Source: Methanarcanum sp963640855 (GTDB lineage: Archaea > Thermoplasmatota > Thermoplasmata > Methanomassiliicoccales > Methanomethylophilaceae). From it: a DNA stretch of 64,000 bases. The stretch covers positions 1 to 64,000 of the forward strand of contig CAVIAJ010000001.1 of assembly GCA_963640855.1 (NCBI GenBank), written 5' to 3'. Under the pieces are notes generated by a model. It saw only the letters and a program-made list of their open reading frames with translations. It was not told the origin of the DNA and did not search any database. Below are positions 53,196 through 62,447 of this stretch, one piece after another (positions within the stretch are counted from its first letter, which is position 1; each line of letters starts with the position of its first letter). A program made the position numbers and the translations under genes.

Positions 53196-53351
53196 GGTAT
53201 CAAATATGCTAATAATATCAAAATAAACATATTTGCATACTGTTCTAACAATGTTCGTGAACACTTTCATTTATCTTAGTTTCATCAAAATCTGCTGTAA
53301 TTACCAAAATTATCCAAATCAATCTGATGATAACAATTGAAGATAATCGGC

Positions 53352-54641
53352 CTAATTTCTTAATCCGGATCTTTTCCCGGAATAGACAAACATCTGCTTA
53401 TGGCCTTCTTTCGGAGATTCCTTCGCATATCCCTTATCAATCAGCAGATAAAGGTCATTGCGTACGGTCTGCGGAGACATACCTATCTTCGAAGCCAATT
53501 CGTAAACACTCTGAGGCGTATCCGAATTCATCAGAGACGCCAATATGTCAGACTGTCTCTGAGTGATACTGCATTCATCCGTAAGATTCCTAATATTTCT
53601 GCGCTCATTGATTTTTTCTCTCAGGTAATCGGAGAAAATTTCCACAGACTGCATCAGCATTCTGATGTTGTAATCGATGAAATATGTCACATCGTTTCCG
53701 TCGGTTTCGGAGAGTCTGTACGCTTCTTCATAATCGCTTTTGTGCTCCTTTATTGCCTTGGATATCGAAAGATACTCCATAACTGAGTATCCTTTTTTCA
53801 TTGTGTACCAATAGAAAAGCGATCTGGAAACACGTCCGTTTCCGTCCATGAACGGGTGGATGTAGGCGGTGATGAAGTGAATCAGTATTCCTTTGATTAC
53901 CGGGTGGATATAATCGTCTTCGTCATTGACGAATTCATAGAGACCTTCTGTCATCGAATCTATAAGTTCGCAGGAAACGGGTTTGTGACAGGCTTCTCCT
54001 GTTATTACGTCCCGTACCGCAACCGAGTTGTCTTTACGGAAATTACCTTCGTATTCCGATTTTTCCAGAGTGTCGCACGTAACAATGCTGTGCAGTTCTC
54101 TGATAAATTCCGGCGAAAGTTCTCTGTCGAGATTGGTTCTGATGAATTCCATTGCATTGTAGTTGTTCAGAATCATCTTTTCCGATTTGTTTTTGGGATC
54201 CATTGTGTTGCGCAGCATCTTTTTGGCATCTTTGATTGCGGTTGCCGCGCCTTCGATCTGACTTGAAGCAATGGATTCTTCCATCATAGAACCGACTGAA
54301 AGCATTGCCTTTCTCTTACCGTCGAATCCGTCGATCGGAAGCAGACCCAGAGACAGTGCCATGTCAATCTGATGAAGAGGTTTGTGAAATCTCTCCAACA
54401 GGTTGTAATTCAGAGATAAACTTCCGATATTCACCTTTTTACAGGTGTTCATTCTCATAGTTTTCATGATGTACCAGAGACTTTCACGGCCGTACTGTCC
54501 GCAATCGTAATACTGCAGTTTGTTCCAATGAAGATATTTTTCATTGTATTTTCTTGCCAATTCCATGGAATATGTGTCGAGCAATATCTCCGGGACAGGT
54601 TTAATCTGAGATAGTTCGGGGGCATTCTGCAGTATCTTCAC
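53352..54641 (-). CDS. Fic-domain AMPylation protein with C-terminal winged helix
   Basis: 429 residues, starting at GTG. Fic core HPFMDGNGRVSRSL (about 258-271) has every catalytic residue. The auto-inhibitory helix motif SSQIEGAATAI (S-x3-EG type, about 124-135) makes it a class II Fic. A C-terminal winged helix (ITQRQSDILASL...SVYELASKIGMSPQTVRNDL, about 360-410) suggests DNA binding and autoregulation. Lies in the AT-rich accessory region beside the decayed antitoxin; possibly a stress or phage-response protein. Confidence 0.9.
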   Translation of the reverse strand: MKILQNAPELSQIKPVPEILLDTYSMELARKYNEKYLHWNKLQYYDCGQYGRESLWYIMKTMRMNTCKKVNIGSLSLNYNLLERFHKPLHQIDMALSLGLLPIDGFDGKRKAMLSVGSMMEESIASSQIEGAATAIKDAKKMLRNTMDPKNKSEKMILNNYNAMEFIRTNLDRELSPEFIRELHSIVTCDTLEKSEYEGNFRKDNSVAVRDVITGEACHKPVSCELIDSMTEGLYEFVNDEDDYIHPVIKGILIHFITAYIHPFMDGNGRVSRSLFYWYTMKKGYSVMEYLSISKAIKEHKSDYEEAYRLSETDGNDVTYFIDYNIRMLMQSVEIFSDYLREKINERRNIRNLTDECSITQRQSDILASLMNSDTPQSVYELASKIGMSPQTVRNDLYLLIDKGYAKESPKEGHKQMFVYSGKRSGLRN

Positions 54642-54848
54642 GTTACTTCAAATAACTTACAATTATTAAAAAATTATTTTTTGAAAGTTTAAAATATTTG
54701 CAATGTGCAAGTCAGGGCGATAAAAAGAAATGTGCGCTCCCGAAACGTATGTGCTCATGATGTCCGATCCTACAGGTGAAGGAGTGCGGGGCGTTGCTAT
54801 TTGCGATATACACGGACGGTTTCCGCTGTCCTTTCTTTTCATTAATTT
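54642..54848. other. Intergenic stretch between Fic and the pilus motor operon
   Basis: About 200 nt. The first 70 are very AT-rich and carry the minus-strand Fic promoter. The remainder shows a short open stretch on the plus strand (54730-54840) without family resemblance, probably non-coding. Confidence 0.4.
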
Positions 54849-54890
54849 CAGGACACTAACTGCTAACCGTAGTGTCCTTTTGATATACCC
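54849..54890 (+). promoter_or_regulatory. Pilus regulon element P3 plus TATA box
   Basis: AGGACACTA-11 nt-TAGTGTCCT, a perfect 9-bp inverted repeat (54850-54878) whose interior reads ACTAACTGCTAACCGTA, then TATA-like TTTGATATACC (54879-54889) about 25 nt before the ATG at 54911. The same block, 24 of 25 positions identical, lies upstream of the pilin operon at 4253. Confidence 0.72.
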
Positions 54891-54910
54891 TTACAGTAAG
54901 AATATCATTC

Positions 54911-55420
54911 ATGTCATCTTTGAAGGATATCTTCGGAAAGAAAAAGAAGGAAAACACAGACAATACCAATGTCTGCATCGACTGCAGGGAATGCGATGCA
55001 ACATTCGACATCTCTGAGGAAAGATGCCTCAGATGCTGCTCAGGCAGGATCGCCGACAGCGAAGGAGATGTGATTACATTCATCACTTCGACTGAAATTC
55101 AGTACAGAGGAGACGCAGCACGTCTGATCCGCAATCTCGTCGGAGCGGTATCCGGAACATGCAGCATACTTGCGGATGACCGCAGGGGATGTGCGAGATG
55201 TCCGTTTTCGAAATCGCATTTCACGGAGGCAATATGGTCCGATATTTCAATCATAAACATCAATGACCTTCTCGACAGATACGGAAGCATTCCGTCTGCA
55301 TGCGAATCATCGGATATATGCAGGAAATCCGTAGTTGCTTCGCTTACGGCCCTCCGTAACAGTCTCAATGAAATGGCCGATGATGTAAGAACGGCTGCAA
55401 ACAGAATTGTGGGGGCCTGA
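54911..55420 (+). CDS. Cys-rich protein of unknown function, first gene of the pilus motor operon
   Basis: 169 residues. The N-terminal basic segment (KKKKEN) is followed by a Cys-dense zinc-ribbon-like stretch, CIDCRECDATFDISEERCLRC then C. Later Cys pairs are in RRGCARCPFSKS and a CESSDICRKS, then a helical C-terminus. No family recognised. Position directly before the ATPase (17-nt gap) and the P3 promoter suggest a cytoplasmic partner of the pilus motor. Confidence 0.75.
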   Translation: MSSLKDIFGKKKKENTDNTNVCIDCRECDATFDISEERCLRCCSGRIADSEGDVITFITSTEIQYRGDAARLIRNLVGAVSGTCSILADDRRGCARCPFSKSHFTEAIWSDISIININDLLDRYGSIPSACESSDICRKSVVASLTALRNSLNEMADDVRTAANRIVGA

Positions 55421-55437
55421 ACATACCCCGTATCATC

Positions 55438-57165
55438 ATGGCATCCGCTTCTCCCGACGGAGGAAAAGTCGCCGGATCCAACGGAGTTCCCGTCAGGGAT
55501 TCGGAAATGCCTTCCGGTGTTTTCTCATTCAGCGGACGTTCGCTGAAGGATGCACTCTCCGATATCGGAAGGAGATACATGATGTCCAAACCTTCCTATG
55601 CCGATTCATGGGTTGTGGGAAGCCGTAAAGACATCAATGTTCTGGAAAAATACGAAACATCGCACTCGACAGTAGTAATCGGAGATGCAAGCGACGGTGA
55701 GATGGAATACAACATCATGCCGAACGAATACACATACTGCAGAGAGCTTACCGCACTGGTCGAAGATGCGATCAAACACGTAAGAGATTCATACAGAAAG
55801 GACGGCGGTAAGTTCAACGCATCCGTCGTAAGAACATCCGCGGAAGCATTTTTCAGAGAGAACAGAAAAGTGATCGATGATTTTGTTTCGGATGAGATTC
55901 CGTTTGAATGTTCACTGAAAGAATTATGCGATACTGTCGTAAGATACACGGCAGGCACCGGAGTGTTCGAACTTCTTCTCGAAGACACAAGACTTGAGGA
56001 TATCTACATAGATGCACCCTGCGAATCCAACCGCATTCACGTAACACTCAACAACGTGAGCGGATACAACTCACACGTCAGATGCAGAACGAATCTCATT
56101 GCGGGTGAAAAAGAAGTCAGAAATTTACTGAACATCCTGATGAAAGAGAGCGGACTTCCCTTCTGCGAATCATCGCCTGTTTTGGAGACAAACATGGCGG
56201 ACGGTCTTGCAAGAGCAACAATTGTTGGATATCCTATGAGTCCCAACGGCAATTCCGTAGCGATAAGGAAACACTCCGTGACACCATGGACTCATACAAG
56301 ACTGCTCGGAAATGGTACGATCGACGAATACACGGCGGGACTTGTGTCGTTCCTTGTTGACAACAGATGCACATTCCTTGTATGCGGAGCGAGAGGTGCG
56401 GGAAAGAGTTCGATGCTTTCGGCGATGATGTTCGAGTTCCCCGTATCTCAGAGAATTCTCACGATTGAAGATACACTCGAACTTCCCGGAGAGAGGATGC
56501 GTTCATTGGGTTACAAAGTGCAGTCGATGCTTATCGACGAAAGAATGGACGGAGACGTGGAGAAGAGAGCGGATGAAGCATTGAGAGTATCTCTCAGGCT
56601 TGGTGAGTCCGCAATCGTTCTCGGAGAAGTAAGAGGGGAGGAAGCAAGGACACTGTACCAGAGTATGAGAACAGGCCGTGCGGGAAGTTCGATCATGGGA
56701 ACAATTCACGGAGATTCAGCCAAGACTGTTTACGATCGTGTCGTTCACGACATCGGCATTTCGCCGGAATCGTTCATGGCAACCGATTTCCTCATCACCA
56801 TGGGTACACTCAGAGAAAGAGGAACAAACAGACAGGTAAGGAAAGTTTCCGAATTCGCAGCGACAGCAGATATTCCCGGAGAGTTCATCGATGCGGAAAC
56901 ATCACTGTTCTCCTCTCCTGCAATGAGGAGAATCATGGCTTCGACAATGATGACTGAGGATGAAATCAGAGAAGAAATCATGACAAGAGGAAAAATCAGA
57001 GGATTCCTCGCACGTCTTACAGAGAAAGAAGGAGGATACGACGGACCGGAATGGATTATTCTGGCGAACGATCATGTTTCTAAATGTATTTCATCGGGAA
57101 TGACAGATACGGACAGTATCGTGAAATCTTTCATGAAGAGACTCGGGAAGAGTGATGTACAATGA
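55438..57165 (+). CDS. Type II/IV secretion-family ATPase (pilus assembly, TadA/PilT/FlaI-like)
   Basis: 575 residues. Walker A VCGARGAGKSS (about 318-328), Asp box LTIEDTLELP, Walker B-like SAIVLGEVRGEEA (about 388-400) and the His box MGTIHGDSAKTVYDR. The N-terminal domain of about 230 residues is the archaeal TadA/FlaI type. It powers subunit extraction from the membrane during pilus growth. ATGA overlap with the membrane platform gene behind it. Confidence 0.92.
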   Translation: MASASPDGGKVAGSNGVPVRDSEMPSGVFSFSGRSLKDALSDIGRRYMMSKPSYADSWVVGSRKDINVLEKYETSHSTVVIGDASDGEMEYNIMPNEYTYCRELTALVEDAIKHVRDSYRKDGGKFNASVVRTSAEAFFRENRKVIDDFVSDEIPFECSLKELCDTVVRYTAGTGVFELLLEDTRLEDIYIDAPCESNRIHVTLNNVSGYNSHVRCRTNLIAGEKEVRNLLNILMKESGLPFCESSPVLETNMADGLARATIVGYPMSPNGNSVAIRKHSVTPWTHTRLLGNGTIDEYTAGLVSFLVDNRCTFLVCGARGAGKSSMLSAMMFEFPVSQRILTIEDTLELPGERMRSLGYKVQSMLIDERMDGDVEKRADEALRVSLRLGESAIVLGEVRGEEARTLYQSMRTGRAGSSIMGTIHGDSAKTVYDRVVHDIGISPESFMATDFLITMGTLRERGTNRQVRKVSEFAATADIPGEFIDAETSLFSSPAMRRIMASTMMTEDEIREEIMTRGKIRGFLARLTEKEGGYDGPEWIILANDHVSKCISSGMTDTDSIVKSFMKRLGKSDVQ

Positions 57166-58559
57166 CCAAAGGATGCAACCCGTCTGTTTTGATGAACGAA
57201 GCACCCACTGTCATAGGTATGATGTCCGTTGTTCTTACTTCCGGAGGTTCTTTCGAGACTGCGGTAAGGGATGTCTCGGAGAACGGACCGCCGGGAATGA
57301 AGAAAATCTTCAGTGAAGCGGTCAGAGATGCCGACTGCAGACTCGTACCGGATATTGCGGAAAATGTCAAAAAGATCCTCTCCAAACTCCCGAAGGAGGC
57401 AACTCCTTTCAGGAGAGCGATGGATCTGATGATTACCGCATTCGAATCCTCCGATGTGAAAATTAGAGAAGAACTGATGAAGGATGCGGAAGAATCCGTA
57501 CTGAAAGGACTGAAGGAAATCGGAGATGCATACAGTTCCGGACTGAGCAGTCCGTGTATGATGATCTTCGGTCTCGGCATTATGCTTCCGATGATCCTTG
57601 TGTCGATTTTACCTATGCTGGGTCTGGGAGGACAGTTCGCTGTTTCCTCTATCGATTCGGATATGCTGTCCGTTTTGATTTTGGTACTTATTCCCGCAAT
57701 AGTGGCATCAGTTATTCTTTACCTCAAGAGCAAGAATCCTTTCCTCAAATCCGAGGGCGGAATGAGAGACATATTCTATCTTGTACCTCTTGTTGTTTCG
57801 GTACCGTTCTTCTTCATGCTTGAAGCTACGGGGCTGTCAGTTTCCGACAGAATTGCGGCATCCGGAATATCTGCGGGATTGATTTCCCTTATGACGATGG
57901 CGCCGAGGATTATCGGCGAATCCAAGAGACACAAAGAATGCGATATGCTCGGAGACGCAATCTTCGAATTGGGTAACAGACTTTCGATGGGAGAGAATTA
58001 CGACACGGCGTTGACCAAAACATTCTCTTCGAGAAAGGACATGGCACGTATTTCGGAAATGATCGAAAGAGAACTGATGTTATGCAGAGGGGATGTGAGA
58101 GGTGCGGTTTCTTCCGTTCTTTCACCTGTATCCGAACTGCTGTCGGGATTCTACTGCGACATTTACGATGCGTCGACGAAAGATATCAGGGATGCGGGAA
58201 GATTGGCACTCTCGATTGCACATCAGATCCGCGATCAGGAATCCGTGAGGAAAGACATCGGAAACAAACTCAAGAGTATGCTCGACATGATGACGGGAAC
58301 GGCGGCGGTATTCGCTCCTCTGATCCTTGCCATGAGTATGGTGATGCTCGGACCTATTTCGGAGATTACGGGAACCGTGTTCTTTGAAGACATGTCCCTG
58401 ATTCTTACGGTGTATCTCATTGAGCTTACTGCATTGATTGCGGTACTGTCTTCAAACCTCACCTGCAAGGGAAGCATGTTGGACATGGAGATGAGATTTT
58501 GCGCAATGATGCCTGTCTCGATGGCAGTCTTTGCGATATGTTCCAGATTCTCAATCTGA
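57162..58559 (+). CDS. Pilus assembly membrane platform protein (TadC/T2SF family)
   Basis: 465 residues with two T2SF helical repeats. The first is at about 1-110 (GMMSVVLTSGGSFETAVRDV), then a membrane bundle at about 128-250 with four helices. The second soluble repeat is at about 255-370 (LGNRLSMGENYDTALTKTF), followed by the last membrane helices. The arrangement is the archaeal TadC/PilC-like protein that the ATPase turns. Coupled to the ATPase by ATGA overlap; a terminator follows. Confidence 0.88.
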   Translation: MTKGCNPSVLMNEAPTVIGMMSVVLTSGGSFETAVRDVSENGPPGMKKIFSEAVRDADCRLVPDIAENVKKILSKLPKEATPFRRAMDLMITAFESSDVKIREELMKDAEESVLKGLKEIGDAYSSGLSSPCMMIFGLGIMLPMILVSILPMLGLGGQFAVSSIDSDMLSVLILVLIPAIVASVILYLKSKNPFLKSEGGMRDIFYLVPLVVSVPFFFMLEATGLSVSDRIAASGISAGLISLMTMAPRIIGESKRHKECDMLGDAIFELGNRLSMGENYDTALTKTFSSRKDMARISEMIERELMLCRGDVRGAVSSVLSPVSELLSGFYCDIYDASTKDIRDAGRLALSIAHQIRDQESVRKDIGNKLKSMLDMMTGTAAVFAPLILAMSMVMLGPISEITGTVFFEDMSLILTVYLIELTALIAVLSSNLTCKGSMLDMEMRFCAMMPVSMAVFAICSRFSI

Positions 58560-58570
58560 TATTATTTTCA

Positions 58571-58606
58571 GTGAACCGTTCCCGCAGTAATACGGGGACG
58601 GTTCAC
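58571..58606 (+). terminator. Terminator of the pilus motor operon
   Basis: GTGAACCGT.CCCG-8 nt-CGGG.ACGGTTCAC: a 13-bp stem with one mismatch, 11 nt after the TadC stop codon. Confidence 0.75.
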
Positions 58607-58644
58607 AGACAACCGTTAAAATTCATTACTTCATTCCCGGAGAC

Positions 58645-59154
58645 GTGAGATACAGAAACATCCTTCTGATTGTTACGTCCGCAGCTATGTTTTCGCTCAT
58701 AGTGACACCTTTTCTCAATCAGTACGGTTCTTTCGTTTCTCTCGACGGTTCCGTCGGCGCGGTAGATCATATGGATCTTTGGTCATCTTCGGATCCTCTC
58801 ACAGCATTCACGTATATCGTCGGAGATATTTTCTGTCCTCAGATCGAATCAAGATCTTTCATTCTGAACGGTTCTCAGACTGCATTCTGTATGAGAGATG
58901 TTTCAATTCTCGCAGGATTGATTACCGGATTTCTGTTTTCTTACACCGATACATTCAAAAAAATCACCTTCGGAAGATTCCGTTGCATCGTAATCGCAGC
59001 ATTCATCCTCCTGATTGCGGATTGGGGAATACAGCACATTTTCTCTTTGGACATCTCAGTCACCAGAATACTCACAGGATTATTTCTTGGATTCTCTGTT
59101 TCCTGCATTCTTTCTTCATACGAGGATTTAATACACAGGATGCGATGGCACTGA
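58645..59154 (+). CDS. DUF2085-like membrane protein
   Basis: 169 residues from GTG with CGGAGAC ahead. Three to four helices; the FCMRDVSILAGLITGFLF segment (about 76-93) carries the Cys and Arg characteristic of DUF2085 proteins. Extracytoplasmic segments bear further Cys (IFCPQIESR). Function unknown. Its stop codon is one nt before the HMG-CoA reductase ATG, so the two are probably co-transcribed; membrane proteins of this kind often accompany lipid-related genes. Confidence 0.72.
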   Translation: MRYRNILLIVTSAAMFSLIVTPFLNQYGSFVSLDGSVGAVDHMDLWSSSDPLTAFTYIVGDIFCPQIESRSFILNGSQTAFCMRDVSILAGLITGFLFSYTDTFKKITFGRFRCIVIAAFILLIADWGIQHIFSLDISVTRILTGLFLGFSVSCILSSYEDLIHRMRWH

Positions 59155-59155
59155 C

Positions 59156-60310
59156 ATGGCCGGACAGGACGGATTGAAGAACAGAGGATACGCACGCAGC
59201 GATGTCGAAGAGAGATTGAAAGCTGTGGAAGAACTCACGGGCGAAGATCTCAGAGAACTCACCGACTACACATTCGATCCTCAGTTGGCATCCAAGAACA
59301 TCGAAAATATGATCGGTGTGACACAGATTCCTCTTGCATTCGCAGGTCCTGTTCTGATAAACGGCGATGCGGCAAACGGTCCGTTTTTGGTACCTTTGGC
59401 AACTACCGAAGGTGCGTTGGTCGCGTCAGTTTCGAGAGGAATGTCCGTCATAACAGCTTCAGGCGGTTCACGTGTAAAGGTATTCGGAGATGCCATGACA
59501 AGAGCGCCGATTCTCCGTGTGGACGGTATCGATCACGCGATGGAAGTCATCAGGTGGATATCTCTGCACACCGAAGAAATCGATGCAGTTGTTTCATCGA
59601 CAACGAAACACGGACAGTTACTGAGTATCGAACCTTTCCCCAACGGAAGGAATCTTCATCTCAGAATGTCATTCCGCACAGGCGATGCGATGGGAATGAA
59701 CATGGCAACTATCGCTTCTGAGGCTGTCTGTAAGCTTATTTCTCAGAATACAGGAGCAGTCACCGTATCTGTTTCGGGAAACATGTGTATTGACAAGAAA
59801 CCTGCAGCGCTCAACGCGATCCTCGGACGCGGAAAATATGTCTTAGCCGAATGTACGGTGCCGAAGGATATCGTCGGGAAGAAATTACACTCAACAACAG
59901 ACGCAATCGTCGAACTCAACACAAGAAAGAATCTCATCGGAAGTGCGATGGCAGGTTCTCTCGGATTCAACGCACATGCGGCCAACATGGTTGCTGCAAT
60001 CTACATAGCCACAGGACAGGATCCCGCTCATGTCGTGGAAGGAAGTCTCTGTATGACTACCTGCGAAAATGTCGACGGTGACCTCTACATTTCGGTCAGA
60101 CTGCCTGCAGTCGAGGTAGGAACGGTAGGCGGAGGAACAAGACTTCCTTCGCAGCAGGCCGCTCTCAGAATGATCGGATGCCTCGGAGAAGGAAAAGCTG
60201 CAAAATTCGGAGAAATTGTCGCAGTGACAGTACTCGCCGGAGAGCTTTCCACGCTGGGTGCACAGGCGGCCGGTCAGCTTGCCGAAGCCCACAAACAGCT
60301 GGGGCACTGA
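59156..60310 (+). CDS. hmgA: 3-hydroxy-3-methylglutaryl-CoA reductase, class I
   Basis: 384 residues, archaeal length. Conserved motifs: VPLATTEGALVASVSRG with the catalytic Glu, MSFRTGDAMGMNM, the NAILGRGKYVLAECTVP segment with the catalytic Lys nearby, and GTVGGGTRLPSQ close to the C-terminal end. It commits acetyl-CoA to mevalonate and archaeal isoprenoid lipids using NADPH. UbiX at 19.9 kb may serve the later alternative mevalonate steps. Confidence 0.95.
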   Translation: MAGQDGLKNRGYARSDVEERLKAVEELTGEDLRELTDYTFDPQLASKNIENMIGVTQIPLAFAGPVLINGDAANGPFLVPLATTEGALVASVSRGMSVITASGGSRVKVFGDAMTRAPILRVDGIDHAMEVIRWISLHTEEIDAVVSSTTKHGQLLSIEPFPNGRNLHLRMSFRTGDAMGMNMATIASEAVCKLISQNTGAVTVSVSGNMCIDKKPAALNAILGRGKYVLAECTVPKDIVGKKLHSTTDAIVELNTRKNLIGSAMAGSLGFNAHAANMVAAIYIATGQDPAHVVEGSLCMTTCENVDGDLYISVRLPAVEVGTVGGGTRLPSQQAALRMIGCLGEGKAAKFGEIVAVTVLAGELSTLGAQAAGQLAEAHKQLGH

Positions 60311-60348
60311 GTCGATATTATTTATATCGCGCACACATACGCGCAGGT

Positions 60349-62007
60349 ATGCCTGTAATCAATTTCGACTATCACGACCTCTGTTCGATGTTAGGCGAGG
60401 AAGTTCCCAGAAAGACTCTGCTCGAGAGAATACCGATGATCGGTGCCGATATGCACGATACCGAAGGAGAAGTGGATGATATGTCCGTAGAATTCTTCCC
60501 CGACAGGCCCGATCTTTACTGTGTAGAAGGACTCGCGAGAGGTATGAGAGCATTCCTCGATATCGAACCGGGAATGACCGAGTATGAGGTAAAGGACAGT
60601 GATATCGATGTTTACGTCGATGACAGTGTTAAGGACGTAAGGCCCCACTTCCTGTGTGCCGCCGTTCTCGGAGTGGAGATTGACGATACTCTTCTTAAAT
60701 CGATTATGGAGATGCAGGAAAAACTCCACATCACCATAGGCAGGAAGAGATCCAAGATTGCGATCGGTATTCATGATTTGGACAAAGTCGAACCTCCGTT
60801 CACATACAAAGCGGTCGGACCTCATGAAATCAAATTCGTTCCTCTTGCGAAGGAAGAGGAATGGAATCTTGAAGAGATTCTTCAGAAACATGAGAAAGGT
60901 ACTGCTTACGCACACCTTCTGAAAGGATTCGACAGATACCCGATCATTACAGACAGAAACGGAAACGTTCTTTCATTCCCGCCGATCATCAACGGTGCAC
61001 TTACGGCCGTTACAACAAAGACAAGAAATCTCTTCATCGACGTTACAGGCAACGACAGAAAGACGGTGAAGGGTGCATTGGATATCATCGCGACCGCTAT
61101 GGCGGAACGCGGAGGAAGGATTGTTTCAGTCAATATGCACGACAGCGGAGAAGAATTCGTTTCTCCCGATCTTTCGCCTTCAAGTTGGGAGTTTTCAAAA
61201 TCTGACTGTGATAAGTTCCTCGGAATACCTCTTACAGATGAGGAAACCGTACATTCACTGAATAAAATGGGAATGGATGCTCTTATCGAAGGAGACACCG
61301 TTCACGTTGAGGTACCTTCCACAAGGATGGACATAATGCATACAGTCGACCTCTACGAAGATGTTGCAACAGGATACGGTTTCGAGAAATACGGTTTCGC
61401 CCACATGGTTACACAGACTGCTGGCAGACTTTCGGATGTTACCGCATTTTCCGAGAAGTTACGTGATGCGGTTATCGGATTGGGTTTCACCGAGGTTGTT
61501 ACGCTTACGCTCAGCAACGAGGATGACGAATTCACCAACGCAGGACTTCCCGTCGAGGAAGTTGTTACCGTACTGAATCCGATTACGGAGGATCACACAT
61601 GCCTCAGACACTCACTCTTCCCGAGCCTTATGAGACTCTTCAGACGTAACAAGCGCCGTGATCTTCCTCAGAAGATGTTTGAAATCAGCGATGTTATCGT
61701 AAATTCCGTGAAACAGCGCAACCTCTGCCTTGCGGAGATGAGTTCTAAGATTTCATTCACTGAGATTAAATCATACTCGGAAGCAGTACTGAGAGAAATC
61801 GGCATTGAGTACGAACTCAAAGCGTGTGATTACGGTTTATTCATTGACGGAAGGGGTGCTGAAGTTATCGTCGACGGTAAGACAGTCGGTTACTTCGGAG
61901 AAGTTTCTCCGAAAGTGATTATCGACTTCGATATCAACCACCCTGTGATGATGTTCGAACTCAACCTTCAGCCGTTCATCGAGAAGATGGGAGGCGGACT
62001 GTTCTGA
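60349..62007 (+). CDS. pheT: Phenylalanyl-tRNA synthetase beta subunit
   Basis: 552 residues, archaeal type, from the ATG at 60349 with TATA-like TTTATATC about 24 nt upstream; the frame stays open far upstream inside the HMG-CoA reductase gene but that is not coding. The B1 N-terminal part is short; the B3/B4 region contains ITIGRKRSKIAIGIHDLD; the B5 domain has FSKSDCDKFLGIPLTDEE; and the catalytic-like module reads LYEDVATGYGFEKYGF and HTCLRHSLFPSLMRLFRRNK. Complete. The alpha subunit is not in the window. Confidence 0.95.
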   Translation: MPVINFDYHDLCSMLGEEVPRKTLLERIPMIGADMHDTEGEVDDMSVEFFPDRPDLYCVEGLARGMRAFLDIEPGMTEYEVKDSDIDVYVDDSVKDVRPHFLCAAVLGVEIDDTLLKSIMEMQEKLHITIGRKRSKIAIGIHDLDKVEPPFTYKAVGPHEIKFVPLAKEEEWNLEEILQKHEKGTAYAHLLKGFDRYPIITDRNGNVLSFPPIINGALTAVTTKTRNLFIDVTGNDRKTVKGALDIIATAMAERGGRIVSVNMHDSGEEFVSPDLSPSSWEFSKSDCDKFLGIPLTDEETVHSLNKMGMDALIEGDTVHVEVPSTRMDIMHTVDLYEDVATGYGFEKYGFAHMVTQTAGRLSDVTAFSEKLRDAVIGLGFTEVVTLTLSNEDDEFTNAGLPVEEVVTVLNPITEDHTCLRHSLFPSLMRLFRRNKRRDLPQKMFEISDVIVNSVKQRNLCLAEMSSKISFTEIKSYSEAVLREIGIEYELKACDYGLFIDGRGAEVIVDGKTVGYFGEVSPKVIIDFDINHPVMMFELNLQPFIEKMGGGLF

Positions 62008-62447
62008 TGTCCGACGTAGGAGATACATTCCCGCATTTCGCACTTCCCGACGAGAACGGCGAGGTCTTCGATTCGAAGTATCTCGAAGGTATCAGGCACA
62101 TTGTGTACTTCTATCCGAAGGACTGTTCTCCCGAATGTACGGAGGAAGCCCTCGGATTCAATGAGATTTACACCAAACTGATGATAAGAAACGTCCCTGT
62201 TATCGGAATCAGCACGGATTCTGCGGAATCTCACAGGAAGTTCATGAACGAAAACGGTCTGAAGTTCAAATTACTGACAGATGCCGATCATAAATTCATG
62301 ACGGATGCCGGTGTTTGGAACGACGGAGCAGTCCGTTCCACGTTCGTTATCGGTAAGGACGGCAGGATTGAGGCATGCTGGCACAATATAGATGTCAAAG
62401 GTCACGCCGATACTGTCTACGCTGCAGTCAAGACTTTGATGAAGTGA
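62007..62447 (+). CDS. Peroxiredoxin (Bcp/PrxQ-like)
   Basis: 146 residues. The peroxidatic Cys sits in PKDCSPECTEEA, where the family has P-x-x-x-T/S-P-x-C. Two unusual extra Cys, the one before SPE and one near residue 128 (EACWHN), are candidates for the resolving residue. The gene shares one nt with the pheT stop codon. Reduces peroxides or bacterioferritin-linked substrates; likely protection for an anaerobe. Confidence 0.88.
   Translation: MSDVGDTFPHFALPDENGEVFDSKYLEGIRHIVYFYPKDCSPECTEEALGFNEIYTKLMIRNVPVIGISTDSAESHRKFMNENGLKFKLLTDADHKFMTDAGVWNDGAVRSTFVIGKDGRIEACWHNIDVKGHADTVYAAVKTLMK

Noticed and set aside
60178..60348. N-terminal extension of PheT by 57 codons
   Set aside because: The extension overlaps the HMG-CoA reductase gene; ATG at 60349 follows a TATA box and matches the normal PheT start.
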